From Casuarina equisetifolia (taxonomy: Eukaryota > Streptophyta > Magnoliopsida > Fagales > Casuarinaceae), in NCBI GenBank assembly GCA_028551475.1, contig CM052355.1:21975580-22039579 (forward strand): DNA of 64,000 bases. The letters are read 5' to 3'. Within the stretch, counting starts at the first letter, position 1, and every line of letters starts with the position of its first letter. This document shows, one piece after another, positions 34,150-45,902 of this stretch. The notes under the pieces were generated by a model. That model saw only the letters and a program-made list of their open reading frames with translations. It did not search any database and was not told the DNA's origin. A program made the position numbers and the translations under genes.

Positions 34150-34820
34150 GATAAATTGCCTATAATAATTCATAAGATTAAGGAATAATTGCAACTCTGA
34201 AATCTTGGTATGTAACTCCCATTCCTTAACAATTATTACCTTGGCTTTATCCATCTTCAACATACCTCCATCAATGACATGGCCAAGGAAAGTTACCCCT
34301 TTGGCCAAAAAAAAAAAAAAAACTTCTCCTTCTTGAGGTATAACTCATTATCACATAACACCTTGAAGATGTTGTACATGCTCTCCAATGTTTTGCTATA
34401 AATGACTTTATCAATGAGATATACCACCACAAACTGATTTAGATAAAGGTGGAACAATTTGTTCATTAGAGTGCAAAAAGTGGCAAGAGCATTGGTTAAG
34501 CCAAAAGGCATTACTGACCACTCAAAGGAGCCATAACGAGTCATAAAAGTAGTCTTTGGTTCATCTCCCTTGGCTATTCTAACTTGGTGATAGCCAAACC
34601 TTAAACCTACTTTGGAGAAATACCTACATTGCCTAATCGATCAAATAAATCATTTATACAAGGAATAAGATATTTATTTTTAGTGGTTACCTTATTTCAA
34701 GCTCGGTAATCAATACATAATCACGGTGAGCCATCTTATTTCTATTGGAACAATATCGATGCCCCATAAGGTGCCTTTGATGGACAAGTGTGTTATACTT
34801 TTAACAGCTTTTTAAGTTAT
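34150..34820 (-). pseudogene. Chromovirus reverse transcriptase, C-terminal part
   Basis: At 34293-34544 the open stretch reads MTRYGSFEWSVMPFGLTNAL (RT motif B region), then VVVYLIDKVIYSKT where the catalytic YxDD block should be, so both active-site Asp positions are disturbed. A poly-Phe run follows from an A14-type tract (34308-34321), probably slippage. Upstream, 34640-34820 contains LCIDYRA and a PSKAPYG-like segment across frameshifts. The frame continues at 37400 after two solo LTRs. Confidence 0.82.
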
Positions 34821-37399
34821 TGTTTGGTGAATTTTAGATGCAAATGAACATGTCTAACAAGTAAGATATCGTCCTATAGAGATTGGTAATTACTAAGCCA
34901 ACTAATTACTAACAGTAAAAAACTTTTAGAAATTATCTAGTGATAACTCTATTTTTATAGAGTTATTTTACCTATTTTAGGCAATAAATAACTTTAATAA
35001 TTGTGAGAAAACATTTGAACTCCTCTTTATTTAACTAAATTTATCTTGTTTATGCAGCATAAGAAGGCAAGGAGAAAAGAGATGAACATGGAAACCCTGA
35101 TGCTTATTGTGTGGCAAAATCGTAATATCAGGATCAAGAGAGTCAAGATGGGCTTGGGCTTTGAATGATTATTATTAGATTTTATTGTTATTAGGTTTTC
35201 TAAATAATTAGAAAACCTAATCATATTAGGAGTTCAAAGCCTAATTAAATTAGGAGTTCAAAACCTAATTAAATTAAGAGTTCAAAACCCAATTGTTTTA
35301 GATCTCTAAGACCCAATTCTACTAGGATAAGAGTAGGTCTAAACCTAAACCCTATTTAAGTGAAGAGAAAAGGCAAAAGAAGAAAGAGGCCAAGAATTCA
35401 AGATTTTCTTGAAAAGAAGACAAAAAGGGTGACAGACTTCTTGTTCTTGGATTCAAGATGTCTTCTTTATTTCTTATTACCATTCTTCCTCATTATTTCT
35501 TTATGTTTTAGTTTATTTTTGTTAGAGCTACGATGTAATCTAATTATAATGGTATGAATCTTATGATTATTATGTTTTGTAAGATATTTTATTTATGTGA
35601 GCTATATATTATTATGCTTAATGCTTTTAAATGATTGGCCACCACTTGAATGATTTGATGTGTATGTTTGAGACTGAGAGGTAATAATATGCAATTGCTT
35701 CTTATAATATATAACCATGAATTAAATGTGGATACACATATACCATGTTGTTTGTGTGGCTTTCGGTGATAAGATAATCAAAAGATTTATTATAAACTGG
35801 GAATGTTCATAGATCCTAATGCATTTAGTTTGTTTCAATTCACATATAGAAATATAGTGAATTAATGAACTAAGTAGGTTTGCTATACCTAGACATAGGA
35901 TAGTAAATAAATTAGGAAGTTCCGCCATCACATAGATATTATCCCTCTTGCAAGTATACATAATCTACATTAGTACCTCATAGTTATGGTGAAATCGGAC
36001 ACTCTAACATATTTTGTGTATTTAGTTTTATTAAATTTAGTTGATTAGTTTATTCTCTATCAATTTGGATTTGTTAGATAAATTCTAGGAGTTGTTCACC
36101 GTTAGTAATTAGTTGGCATAGTAATCATCAATCTCTGTGGGACGATACTTTTCTTATCATTATATTACTTGTTCGACATGTTCACTTGCATTTAAAATTT
36201 ACCGAACATCTAGTAAACCAAATTAATAAAGAATAAACTAACCAACTAAATTTAATAAAACTAAATACACGAAACATGTTAGAGCTTTTGATTTCACCAC
36301 AACTATGAGATACTAATGTAGATTATGTATACTTGCAAGAGGAATAATATCTATGTGATGGTGGAATCTCTTAATTTATTCATTGTCCTATGTCTAGGTA
36401 TAGTGAACCTATTTAGTTCATTAATTCACTATATCTCTATACATGAATTGAAACAAATCAAATGCATTAGGATCTATAAACATTTCAGGTTTACACCGAA
36501 AGCTACACAAACAATATGGTATATGTCTATCCATATTTAATTTATGGTTACATATTATAAGAAGTAACTATATATCATCTCTTGTCAGTCTCAAATATGC
36601 AAATTAAATCATTTAAGTAGTAGATAATCACTTAAAGGCATTAAACATAGTAATATGCAACTTCACATAAATAAAATATCTTGCAAAGCATAAAAACTTA
36701 TAAAACTCACATCATTTTAGTTAGGCTATATCGTTACCTAACAAAAGAAAATTAGAACATAATGAAATAACAAACCATAACAATAATAGAAATTAAGTAA
36801 AACATCTTAAATAAAAGAAAAACAAGAAAGTTGTCACCACATTATCTTTTCTTTAAGAATTTTTTGTAAAACTTCTACAAATCACACAAAAATAAAATAT
36901 TGTATGAAGTGGAGGTAAGCTATCGCGCCTCTCCTTTCTTTTTCTTTTTCTTGTTTTTTCTTCTTTTCTTTTTCATCTTTTGGTCTTGGTTCCAACGGCA
37001 CCTTTTCTCTCTTTCTTCTCCTTCCTTTTTTCTCTTGTGTGGCGCACCTTTTTTCATGTTTTCTCACCTTTTATTATTATGCAGTGCCCTATTCTTCTTT
37101 GATAATTCACACTTTCACCTTTTTCTTTTATTTCCTCTCTTGTCCTTTTTGTCTTTTTCCTTCTCTTTTACACATGGCCTTTCTCTTTTTTTTTCTTCTT
37201 TCTTTTTTTCTATTTCTTTTATTCTTTTTGTGTCTTGCTTCTTTTCTTCATGTTTCCTTTGCTTTTAATGCTCTTTTGGTGTTTGCTACATAAACAATAA
37301 AGATTTGAATAAATATATAAAAACTCAAATATTATCCCACAAAATTATATTATTTATATCACAAAATAGTCAAAATAACTCTAAAAAATAAAGTTATCA
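34821..37399 (-). mobile_element. Solo Athila-like LTR, split by another
   Basis: Minus-oriented LTR from TGTTTGGTGAATTTTAG to AAAGTTATCA. Flanks are GTTAT (34816-34820) and GTTGC (37400-37404), a 3 of 5 match explained by two transitions. Without the inner LTR it is about 1.3 kb. The pyrimidine-rich run at 36930-37270 matches that at 350-690, placing both in one subfamily. It interrupts chromovirus RT. Confidence 0.82.
34941..36208 (+). mobile_element. Solo Athila-like LTR inside a solo LTR of the same family
   Basis: 1268 bp from TGATAACTC to TTTACCGAACA, flanked by TCTAG (34936-34940 and 36209-36213). Opposite in orientation to the LTR it splits. The terminal hairpin at 34944-34965 is intact. 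Confidence 0.93.
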
Positions 37400-37701
37400 G
37401 TTGCTTCCTCAACTCTTCTAGCTTTAGGGGTGCTATCTTGTAAGGTTCCATGGCCAGGGGTCTAGATCCTAGTTCCAACTTAATTATATAATCCACCTCC
37501 CTCCTTAATGGTAACTGTTTGGGAAATTAGGAGGCATGAAGTCTTTATTCTCCCCCAAGACATCTTGGATAACTTACAAAAGTGCCTCCTCCTCTAGGAC
37601 TTTCACATACTTGCCCTCTTGCAAGGTGGCCAAGTAAATGACTTCTCCTTGTTTAAGGTCTTTGGCAAGTTGCACTACAAACAAAGTTTTCTAGTTGAAG
37701 T
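37400..37701 (-). pseudogene. Chromovirus RT N-terminus
   Basis: The minus strand reads VIQDVLGENKDFMPPNFPKQ, LPLRREVDYIIKLELGSRPL and a LKLEELRKQ end. This is the well-known segment between protease and RT in chromoviruses. It is bounded by solo LTRs on both sides. Confidence 0.82.
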
Positions 37702-39323
37702 TGATAACTCTATTTCTTATAAAGTTATTTTAATAATTTTAGGCAATATATAATAAATGTTTTTATAATTATATTATTATTTAATTATATTTATGTATTT
37801 TTTTATTTTATGCAACAAACCCAAAATAGGCAAAAAAACAAGAGAAATGAAGCAAAAAGAGTAAGTGAAGTGCAACACGTGGAAAACAAAGAAATAGAAA
37901 AATAAAAATAAAGAAAAGAGAGGCTATTATGGTGTAAAACAGGAAAAGAGCAAGGGGCTATTGTCAAGAAAATTGTGAACAAAGAGAGGGGACTGAAAAT
38001 TGGGTATTTTTGGGCAGCACATCATTGAAGTATTGCCAAAGTGAAGGCATCATCGGAAGCTCAAGGTCCGCACACAATAGCGTGGGTATCATAAAGGAGC
38101 AATGGTTGTGTGAACACCGACTATTTGCCTTTTGTTCTCTAGTGACAACCCACTTCTGGCACTAAAGACCTCTTACGGGCCATTTTTTGGGTGTTTTTTT
38201 GGCAAGAAAAGAATAGATCCAACATCCACTTGCAATTTCCAGTCAATTTGTTTCAATTGCATGAGGTTTCCGATGAAGAATGGCGAACACTATATGAGCA
38301 TCTTTCATCAGATCTATGTGTTTCTAGAGTAGATTTAATGGATTTCTTAGCAGATTGGCACTTTAGATGTCTTATTTGGCAATTTCCATTGGTTTTTGTG
38401 AAGAACGGCAACGGCGCATGACAAGGCATGGCGGTGCATGACGGTGGCGCGTGAAATGTTTTGTTCACATTTTCTTCCTATTTTCTTCCCATTGGCTCAT
38501 TTGTCTAAACTTGATGTGTAGATTTGATGTGTAAATTTGTCTAAAATTTCCTTGAATTGAAGACATTTTGGTGACAACTTTCATGTTTTATTTTGAAGAA
38601 TGTTCTGTTCAATTTCTAACACTCTTTCTATTCATGTAAATATAATGTTTTAATTTATTCTGTTAGAGCTACAACGAAACTTGATTATGATGTATGAATG
38701 GTATAATTATGTTGTTTTATAAGATGTTTTGTTTGTGTGAAGTTGCATTTTACTAAGCTTGATGCTTTTAAGTGATTAACTACCACTTAGATGATTTGAT
38801 TTGCATATTAGAGACCGACAGGAAATTACATGCAGTTGTTTCATATAATATGCAACCATAGATTAATATGGATAGAACAATACCATGTGATTTGTGTGGT
38901 TTTAGGTGCAAATTGGAATATTCACATATCTTAATACACTTAGTTCATTTGATTCATGGGTAGAAATACAATGAGTTAATAAGCTTAAGTAAGTTCGTTA
39001 TACCTAGCCATAGGATAATGAATAAATTAAGAAATTCCACCATCATATGAATAGAATCAATCTTCCAAGCATAACTGATCTACATTTGTATCTAGTTGTT
39101 AGGTGAAATTGAATGCTCTAACGTATTTTGTTAATCAAGTTTAGGTTAAATTTAGTTGGTTAATCCATGTTTCACCATTTTGATTTGCTAGATAAATGTT
39201 AAAAACTATTCACCGTTAATAATTAGTTAGCTTAGTAATTACCAGTCTCTGTGAGACGATACTCATACTTATCATTATATACTCGTTCAACATATACACT
39301 TGCATCTAAAATTTCACCGAATA
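37702..39323 (+). mobile_element. Solo LTR related to the 28783-30347 LTR
   Basis: 1622 bp from TGATAACTC to TTTCACCGAATA, where the last base pair of CA has changed. It shares with 23911-25073 a GC-richer stretch with GCATGACGGTGGCGC-type repeats (about 38395-38455). The flanks (GAAGT and TTAAA) do not match, so a deletion or recombination between copies probably removed one duplication. Confidence 0.78.
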
Positions 39324-40043
39324 TTAAAGGAACATGGAAAATTAGAAATAAGTAGCATATATGTTTATCAAAGATAAGTAATGAAGGATGGTAAAGGAAT
39401 GACATTGATCTTCCTCATGAAGGTTATTCCTATGACTACATCATAGTCATTCATGGTTGCCATTGAAAAGTTAAGTCTTCCTTTCTAGCTTCCAAGACAC
39501 ACTTCCATCGCTTAAGCTATCCCGATTATGAGCTGACTTTTGGTGTTCACCATCTTAAGCCAAACCTTATCATTCTCAACACATAAGCTAATCCTCTTTG
39601 CCTTTTCAATAGTGACAAATGTATGGGTTGCCCCTATGTTGACCATGACCTTAATTGGCTTCCCACTCACTACAACTTCCACATACATCAACCCTTCTTT
39701 TTCTTGCATAAGACAATGGTTTCAATGTGATTGTCCTAAAAGGTTGCAAGGAACCAATCTATCTTACACCATCTACCTTAATTTGAGGTTCTTACTCCTC
39801 CCTCATCAAGCTTAAAGATCCTAACTTTGGACAATTTTTCATGGCATGAAGGCCTTTGCATACAAAGCATCCTTTTTTAAGGATGAATAACCAACATTTC
39901 TTTTCCTTATAGTCCTTCATGTGAGAAGAATGCCCTTATTTTTTCTCATGTTTTTCATTTAAGTGCCACTCTCCCCCACCTTTAATAGGACTACCCCAAT
40001 GTTGCTTGGACTTCAAGGATTCACTTTGCTAACACTTAGTAAG
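39324..40043 (-). pseudogene. Chromovirus zinc knuckle and aspartic protease
   Basis: The gag zinc knuckle reads CFVCKGLHAMKNC at about 39830-39870 (CX2CX3HX4C). Downstream at 39512-39709 the protease reads MYVEVVVSGKPIKVMVNIGA, where the catalytic Asp of VDTGATH has become Asn, followed by THTFVT. The protease would cut Gag-Pol; loss of this residue alone would inactivate it. Gag proper is separated by the solo LTR at 40044-41645. Confidence 0.85.
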
Positions 40044-41645
40044 TGTTGGGTTTTATGACCTAACAAGAAGGGGGGGTTGAATTGTTGTTGTACCGAATAA
40101 TCCTTTTCTTTCTAAAATCTAACAATAACTTTAACAATTTGTATAATAGTAATAATATGCAAACAAAAATATGTAATCAAGGAAAGGACAAGAAAAGAAA
40201 CACCCAATTTACCACGGTGGTTCAACACTCTATCTTAGAGTCCTACGTCCACCCTCTTCTCCTTCAATCAAATTGATTGAAGTCCCCTTTTCTCAATTTG
40301 ATTAGGAGAACACGTTCTCCCTAATCCAACTAATCCCTTCTCAAGGAATTACCACGTCCGAGTATAGTTAATGATCAAAGGATCATATACAATAGCAAAT
40401 CCCCAAATAATATGTTGATATATGGGATATTGCTGATTAGAGGAGCTATTTAAACAAATATATCAAGATACAAAGCTCCTAATACGAAATCCCCAAATTG
40501 GTGAAATTAGGGTTTCGAATTTTCCTCAAGATTTATGTGCAAAAATGTTTATAAATGAAATCAGCACATAAATAATGTTATACAAGCTATAATTGATGAT
40601 ATTCTCAAAGATTAAACCAAATAATTAACTATCACAGAAAGCTTGTAAACCACGAAAATGGTGTATGATCTCGAATCAGATGTTAAGCAATCTGAGCAGA
40701 TTATCTTCATAAAGAAAAATGCTTCAAATAGATGTTGCTCATCAATCAATCCCTTCATGAACACAACTCCTTTAAATAGAAGCAAATCTAGGATTTTCTA
40801 TTTGAGTCAAACCTGAACCATAGCCTTTTATCCATTGGGAATAGTAGACTGTCCATCAAATCAACTTCATTTCACCCTTTTGATTCAAAATCAGACTGTT
40901 TTGACAACTCATCTCCTCCAGATTTGTTTCATTGGAGCTTTGGCGCTTGAGAGAGAGACAAAGGCAACGTCGAGGTGAGAATGACACGGTTAGGGCTTGA
41001 CCCCTCGAGAGATAAGCGTCTCTTATGTGCCCTTAAGTGAGACCACGTCGTAGCCAGCAAGCGTACTGAGAAGGGTTCTGGTGTGATCAAGACGACACCG
41101 TAATGGAGATATAAGATAATGATCAATGTGACACCGTAGTGGAAACGGGATCAAGCAAGCTGCCGTGAACTTGGGCCCCACCTATGTTCTCACAGTCCAA
41201 CAGCCACAGTCTAGTCCAGTAATACTATATATATTCAGCATGTGTACCCGGTCCAATATCAACATGATCCAATGTCAATACATTTGTAATGTATTGCATA
41301 TATTGAACTTAAGCTCACATATTTTTCCTGCAATTTCACCAACCAAGTGTCATATTCCTAAAACATATTAAAATATACTTCATAGTTCTTAAGGAAATAT
41401 TTAGATAAACAATATATTTAAATAATCAACATTTATTTGAATATATGTAACAAATACTTTAAAAGTATATTTTATGAGAGAATGTAGGAACCTGGTTACT
41501 TTATAATATCATTAATTGATATTATAATTTATACACCTTTTACTTCCTATAGTTTTGCTTTTTGCACATTTAGAAAAACATATTTTGAGAATTGATATTT
41601 TTCAAGAAAATATTTTCAGTCACAACAAAACCCTATTTTCCAACA
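40044..41645 (-). mobile_element. Solo LTR, TGTTGG family
   Basis: 1602 bp from TGTTGGGTTTTATGACC to TTTTCCAACA with a perfect GTAAG duplication (40039-40043 and 41646-41650). Minus-oriented: the GGGGGGGTTGAATTG end is at the left, the complement of the ATTCAACCCCCC stretch near the 3' end of SIRE-like Copia LTRs. Lineage is inferred from that similarity only. Confidence 0.88.
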
Positions 41646-42551
41646 GTAAGAGACTCGGACATGGCAATAGCTTCATCAATTGTCTTCACTTCATGATGTA
41701 GAAGCTCTTGCCTTACCCAATTTTGGAGGCCATCATGTTTGGAATTTGCAACATGAGAGTTGTAAACTCTTGAGCATATTTTACAATAAAAGACTTTTGT
41801 TTCAACTCTTTCAATTTCCTCTTTGCCTCATAGACAACATTTTTAGAGTAAAATTGTTTCTATAACTCAATCTTTAAGATTTCAAAGGTATCTATATGAT
41901 ATAGACCCTTCTCCATCTTAGCATACTTCCTCTACCACCATAACATCACATTATCAATGAGAAAGAAAGAAGCTATACACAACTTTGTGGGTTCACTTTC
42001 AATGCCCATGCCCTTAAAATACCATTCCATATGCCATAGGAAATTATCAACTTCCTTGGTGTTCCTTATGCCATTAAGCTCTCTTAAACATGGCACCTCC
42101 ACTTGTGGAGCTTTTCCAATGGCACCACTAATGCTAGCATAATTGTGACCCCATTCCTTCTTGGCCGCCTTAAGCTACTCCTTTAGGGATTGTACTAGAG
42201 TTTAGAGTTTTGACAATATCTCCTTCATTGTCTTCTCAAGGTTGACCATGCCCTTATGCCTTTTCAACTTGGCTTTTTCCCTCTTTGGTAGGGACTCTTT
42301 TAGCTTGTTGACTTTACCAAACACATATGCCTCCAGCATAGAGAAATCATGCTCCACTTGTTCCACTTGTTTGGCCATTCCTCCAATACTTAACTTAAAA
42401 AGGGTGACTTAACTTCCTATGGCGCAGTAACATCTTAGGGTTGACTCCAATCTCTCCTCTTTCCTACTTAAGGAGGAAGAGTAACAACATCATTGCTTTG
42501 TTGAGTTCCTCATACTCGCTCCTTTTCTACATGTAACATGTGCCAGAGGAA
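41646..42551 (-). pseudogene. Chromovirus gag, capsid region
   Basis: Minus-strand reading with a few stops: a coiled-coil-like N-terminus (KQVEQVEHDFSMLEAYVFGK), then PCLRELNGIRNTKEVDNFLW, HMEWYFKGMGIESEPTKLCI, DNVMLWW and FYSKNVVYEAKRKLKELKQK. This order (xWxMEQYF, then LWW, then FYPENxxYEA) is the chromovirus capsid signature. The region just before, 42420-42551, lies next to the primer site. Confidence 0.85.
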
Positions 42552-42567
42552 CTAGCCTCTAATACCA
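42552..42567 (-). other. Chromovirus primer-binding site, tRNA-iMet type
   Basis: The minus strand reads TGGTATTAGAGGCTAG, two bases from the LTR; the plant tRNA-iMet site begins TGGTATCAGAGCC. Confidence 0.78.
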
Positions 42568-42569
42568 AA

Positions 42570-43024
42570 TTTCACACAAGTTAGATAATTCTAAGATTTT
42601 GTGTAGCACTTAGCACCTTTCTTTTCTTTGGAATGGCTAAGTTAGCCTAACTCTTGCTTATAAGACAAAAGAAATGTAGAAAGGAAGAAGATGAAGGCTT
42701 TATGGAAAGAGATTTGTATTGCTCACAAAGAGAGTACAAGACTTATGGCTTTCTTTACACATTCTAAGTTTATAAGAAGGGACCACACCTATTTATTTAT
42801 AGGGGTGGAGGGTACAAATGAATGGCTAGGATTCATTTAATCCTATGGGCTTAAATTAAGTTTTAGAATTCCTTACTAAAATATCTCCTAACTAACCCTT
42901 AGAAGTTCTAGATTCTTATCTTCAAGTTTATCCAAAACCTTCTTTAGAGCTTTCTAGGTTTCTCTAGAACTTTATTAGTTAGGAGTAATTTGAATTTCCT
43001 CTAGAATTTTCTAGGTGCATCTCA
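42570..43024 (-). repeat. 5' LTR of the chromovirus
   Basis: 455 bp aligned with 31029-31480. Its outer end reads CATCTCA before AAGTG. Confidence 0.83.
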
Positions 43025-43840
43025 AAGTGACCACATCACTTATAATTTACAATTGTTAGATTCATATTATCCATGTGTAACCTAATGTTCATAACTTTGC
43101 CTAGTAAATCTAGGAGCCCTATAACTCACATAGGACATTATTGATCCTATCTAACTTTTAGCCTCACATTAAATGCTCCTAAATTCAAACAAAATTTATT
43201 ATCTATCCAAAGACTTACTCATGATAACAATTGTTTGGCTATTCTTTTTGAAAATTTTTGTGCACTAAGGCTTTGATTAAGCTAAACAAGGCTGGTTAGG
43301 GCTATATTTTCTTTGTTCGTCAATTTTAAAATGTTTTATTTGGTCTTCTACAATTATTTATGTTCCCTACATAATACCTTTTGTATCCCAAAATAGTTTG
43401 TAGTTTGTAATTTAGTTTTTTACAATAACATTAGTTATGATATTTGACATCAATAACTTAGTCACTCTCTTTAAAGTCTTATTTTGCATATGGATGATTA
43501 ATTTCCTATCCTACATATTTTTCATGTCTCATTTGCCTTTTGGCCAAACAAACTAGCAATCCTTTTTGGACCCTTACCCATAATGGTGCACAATATTTTT
43601 TAATGATTGTAGATGATTTTTATTGTACGACATTAACATTTCTTTTACCTTTCAAAAATCAAGTTTTTCCCACAATATAATATCTTACTTTCATGGGTGT
43701 GACTAAGTTTAGATCCTTTGTTAAAAGTATAATTCTAATAATGGTACTAAATTCTTTTCAAATGAATGTTGCTCATTTCTTGCTAGTAAAGACACCCTTC
43801 ATGAGTTTTTTTTAATCAAAAATCATGTGTTTATATGTTT
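43025..43840 (+). pseudogene. Copia protease-to-integrase remains
   Basis: Copia sequence resumed after the chromovirus. About 43160-43260 reads as decayed LNAPKFKQNLLS(I)QRLT and DNNCLAILFE, the LSISKL segment between protease and integrase. At 43490-43560 is a C-LAKQT-like segment (integrase zinc-binding end). At 43600-43660 is MIVDDFYCTTLTFLL, the VDDxSR(Y/F)TW block of the catalytic core. At 43730-43840 are decayed NGTEF, ANEC and HE-NQKSCVY segments. It stops where TPQQNG should follow, at the solo LTR 43841-45534. Confidence 0.83.
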
Positions 43841-44167
43841 TGTTGAGAAAAATTTTATTATGTTGAATATATGAATTTGTGTACATATATTAAATATCAA
43901 AGGAAGTAAAAGGTGTGCAAATTATAATATAAATTAATGATATTATAAAGTAGCCGGTTTCCTACATTCCACTATCAAACATCAAATATGAAGTTAAAAT
44001 GAATTATTTTATATGTGATTTAATTAGTAAAAATAATTCATATTAGTGTTTATATTAAGAGAATGTGATACTTGGAAATGGTGTGCTTATAGGTACATTT
44101 GAAGGATAAAGGCATGGTACTTATTCAAGTTAAGAATGATAGAGTACATATCATTATTGGACTAACC

Positions 44168-44195
<28 letters not shown>
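44168..44195. repeat. (AT)14 microsatellite
   Basis: An uninterrupted AT run, immediately left of the 46-bp tandem repeat in the same LTR. Confidence 0.95.
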
Positions 44196-44197
<2 letters not shown>

Positions 44198-44198
<1 letters not shown>

Positions 44199-44313
44199 AT
44201 GGCCCGTGAAGTTGAAGCCTGTAGAACTCAACCTGAGCACTTGGATGGCCTGTGAAGTTGAAGCTCGTAGAACTCAGCCCGAGTGCATGGACAGCCAATG
44301 AAGTTGAAGCCTA
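44198..44313. repeat. 46-bp tandem repeat, 2.5 units
   Basis: Units start at 44198, 44244 and 44290, each opening GATGGCC or GACAGCC and containing TGAAGTTGAAGC and GTAGAACTCA. The first two are full 46-bp copies; the third stops after about 24 bp. It lies in the first half of the LTR 43841-45534. Confidence 0.9.
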
Positions 44314-45534
44314 AGCGCATATCACTTATGAAACGATAGTGTTTCATTTTGATAAGAGCTTAAGCTCTTACGTAGAACAGCTTGAAGCCCTAGCCACACA
44401 CCTAATTGAAGCCATCCTCCTCCTCCCTTCTCTCTCTTAACTGCTGACTCTCCAATGGAAAGAAGAATGAAGCGATAGATTGTCATAACGGGTATTTGGT
44501 GTAAAAATTGTCATCCCTACAGCTGTGTGATGTCGTGTCTATCAAAACTCAACAGAAGAAATTCAAAGAGGTTTGAACCAAAACCCTAAAGTTTCAAGGT
44601 TTGAAATCTACTATAAAAAAGGGAGCTTTGGGTGAATGTTTGCTCTTGTTGATCGACATATATTACTGATTTGATTAAAAGAGATTGAAGCTCTAAATCA
44701 TTTGCTCTCACTGCCGTATTTTTCAATCCTTGAAGAAAGAAAAAATCTTCGGTGATATTTCCTAAATTCATTATCTTGTGAATATCAACTGATAAATTGA
44801 TCTTTGTATGTGTTAGATTATCTAAAACATTATTTGCACAAAAGGATCCTTGTAAATCCAAAACCCTAGGTTTGTCAAAATTAGGGATTTCATGATTAGA
44901 GCTTGAATTAATTCTTCATACATTTAATTAGCTCTCTGATAAGCTTAATTCCTCACCAATATTACATATTTAAGGATTAGCTTAATGTATTAAGGTTTTA
45001 CAAACCTAACTTGTATACACTTTGTTTATGCACTGATTGAACTCTAATTATTATTTACATATAAACTTTGTTATAAATCCAAAACCTTAATTTGCTGAAG
45101 TTTGAGGGTTTTGTGGCTAAGCTTAGATTAGTACTCTATATCTTTAGTAAGCTCTTTGATTAAAAATATCCTTCACAAACTATATATTATTTAAGGATTT
45201 GATCTTGTAACAAGGTTAAGACAACCTTTGATTGTAACCTTAAAATTTTATGATTCCTTTGTGAAGGACTTGGAAGGATTAAGAGAACATTTTCTCCTAG
45301 TTAATGAACAAAGTGGACTTTAATTGATTAAGTTAAAGGAAGAATAGGGTGGACATAAGTATGAGTGTCGAACCACCATAGTAAATCTTGTGTTTGTGGT
45401 TATTGCTTGAGTTTAATGCTTTTATTGTTACCTAGCATTATGTTTGAGCTTGTTGTTTGAGAAACCAAATTAAATAGACATTGAACTAAACAACCAATTC
45501 AACCCTCTTTCTTAGTTAGCCATTATATCTAACA

Positions 45535-45902
45535 GGGTGCACATGGCAAATTTAGTTCTTATGCAACTCTTAACATTTTCATTGGCTATCTTTCTTTATA
45601 GAAGATTTATTAACTCTATAACCCTATCTTTGAAAAAAAAAATTGTTAGTTATGATGTGATTTTTCAGGAAAATATTTTTTCTTTTTCATCTTCTACACC
45701 ATCCCTTGATGCTTGACTAGCTTTAACATTCTTAGTAGTATGATTCAATGATACTTATACTTCACCATCACTCCTAGTGGGATCCATTTGAATTTCTTAA
45801 TTCCTTAAATAGCTCCCTTAACCCCATTACACCACCACTCATATCAAATATCTCATCTAATGCACTTCTAAAACCATTTATCCCTACCATGATAGACATT
45901 AC
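45535..45902 (+). pseudogene. Copia integrase C-terminal remnant
   Basis: Plus strand: VHMANLVLMQLLTFSLAIFL resembles the segment after the core Glu. SYDVIFQENIFSFSSSTPSL at 45651-45710 matches the conserved SRDVxFxExxFPF motif that ends Copia integrase. Decay follows up to 45902, the site of the next solo LTR (left duplication ATTAC at 45898-45902). Confidence 0.75.

Larger units (their letters stand above)
31029..43024 (-). mobile_element. Chromovirus-type Ty3/gypsy element, host of five solo LTRs
   Basis: Minus-strand element with LTRs of about 455 bp at 31029-31480 and 42570-43024 and an iMet-type primer site at 42552-42567. In transcription order: gag (41646-42551), zinc knuckle and protease (39324-40043), RT (37400-37701, then 34150-34820), RNase H and integrase (32804-34149), integrase C-terminus with the start of a chromodomain (31481-31982). 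The flanks read TAAGT and AAGTG, so only four bases (AAGT) are clearly duplicated. Without the solo LTRs it is about 5.7 kb. Chromodomain sequence supports chromovirus; a Galadriel-like lineage is possible but unproven. Confidence 0.86.
43841..45534 (+). mobile_element. Solo LTR, TGTTGG family, with tandem repeat
   Basis: 1694 bp from TGTTGAGAAAAATTTTA to TATATCTAACA, plus-oriented. It shares AGGAAGTAAAAGGTGTGCAA and the following block with the LTRs at 40044, 47566 and 59767, and ends with AATTCAACCCTCTTTCTTAG. Flanking bases (TGTTT and GGGTG) do not match, and the Copia integrase around it lacks about ten codons, so insertion or later loss removed target sequence. Confidence 0.83.

Noticed and set aside
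36900-37293. Overlapping Phe/Ser-rich ORFs
   Set aside because: Same LTR segment as 350-690, so an artefact of base composition.
37697-39328. Possible target duplication around the solo LTR 37702-39323
   Set aside because: The flanking bases GAAGT and TTAAA do not match in any register near the LTR ends.
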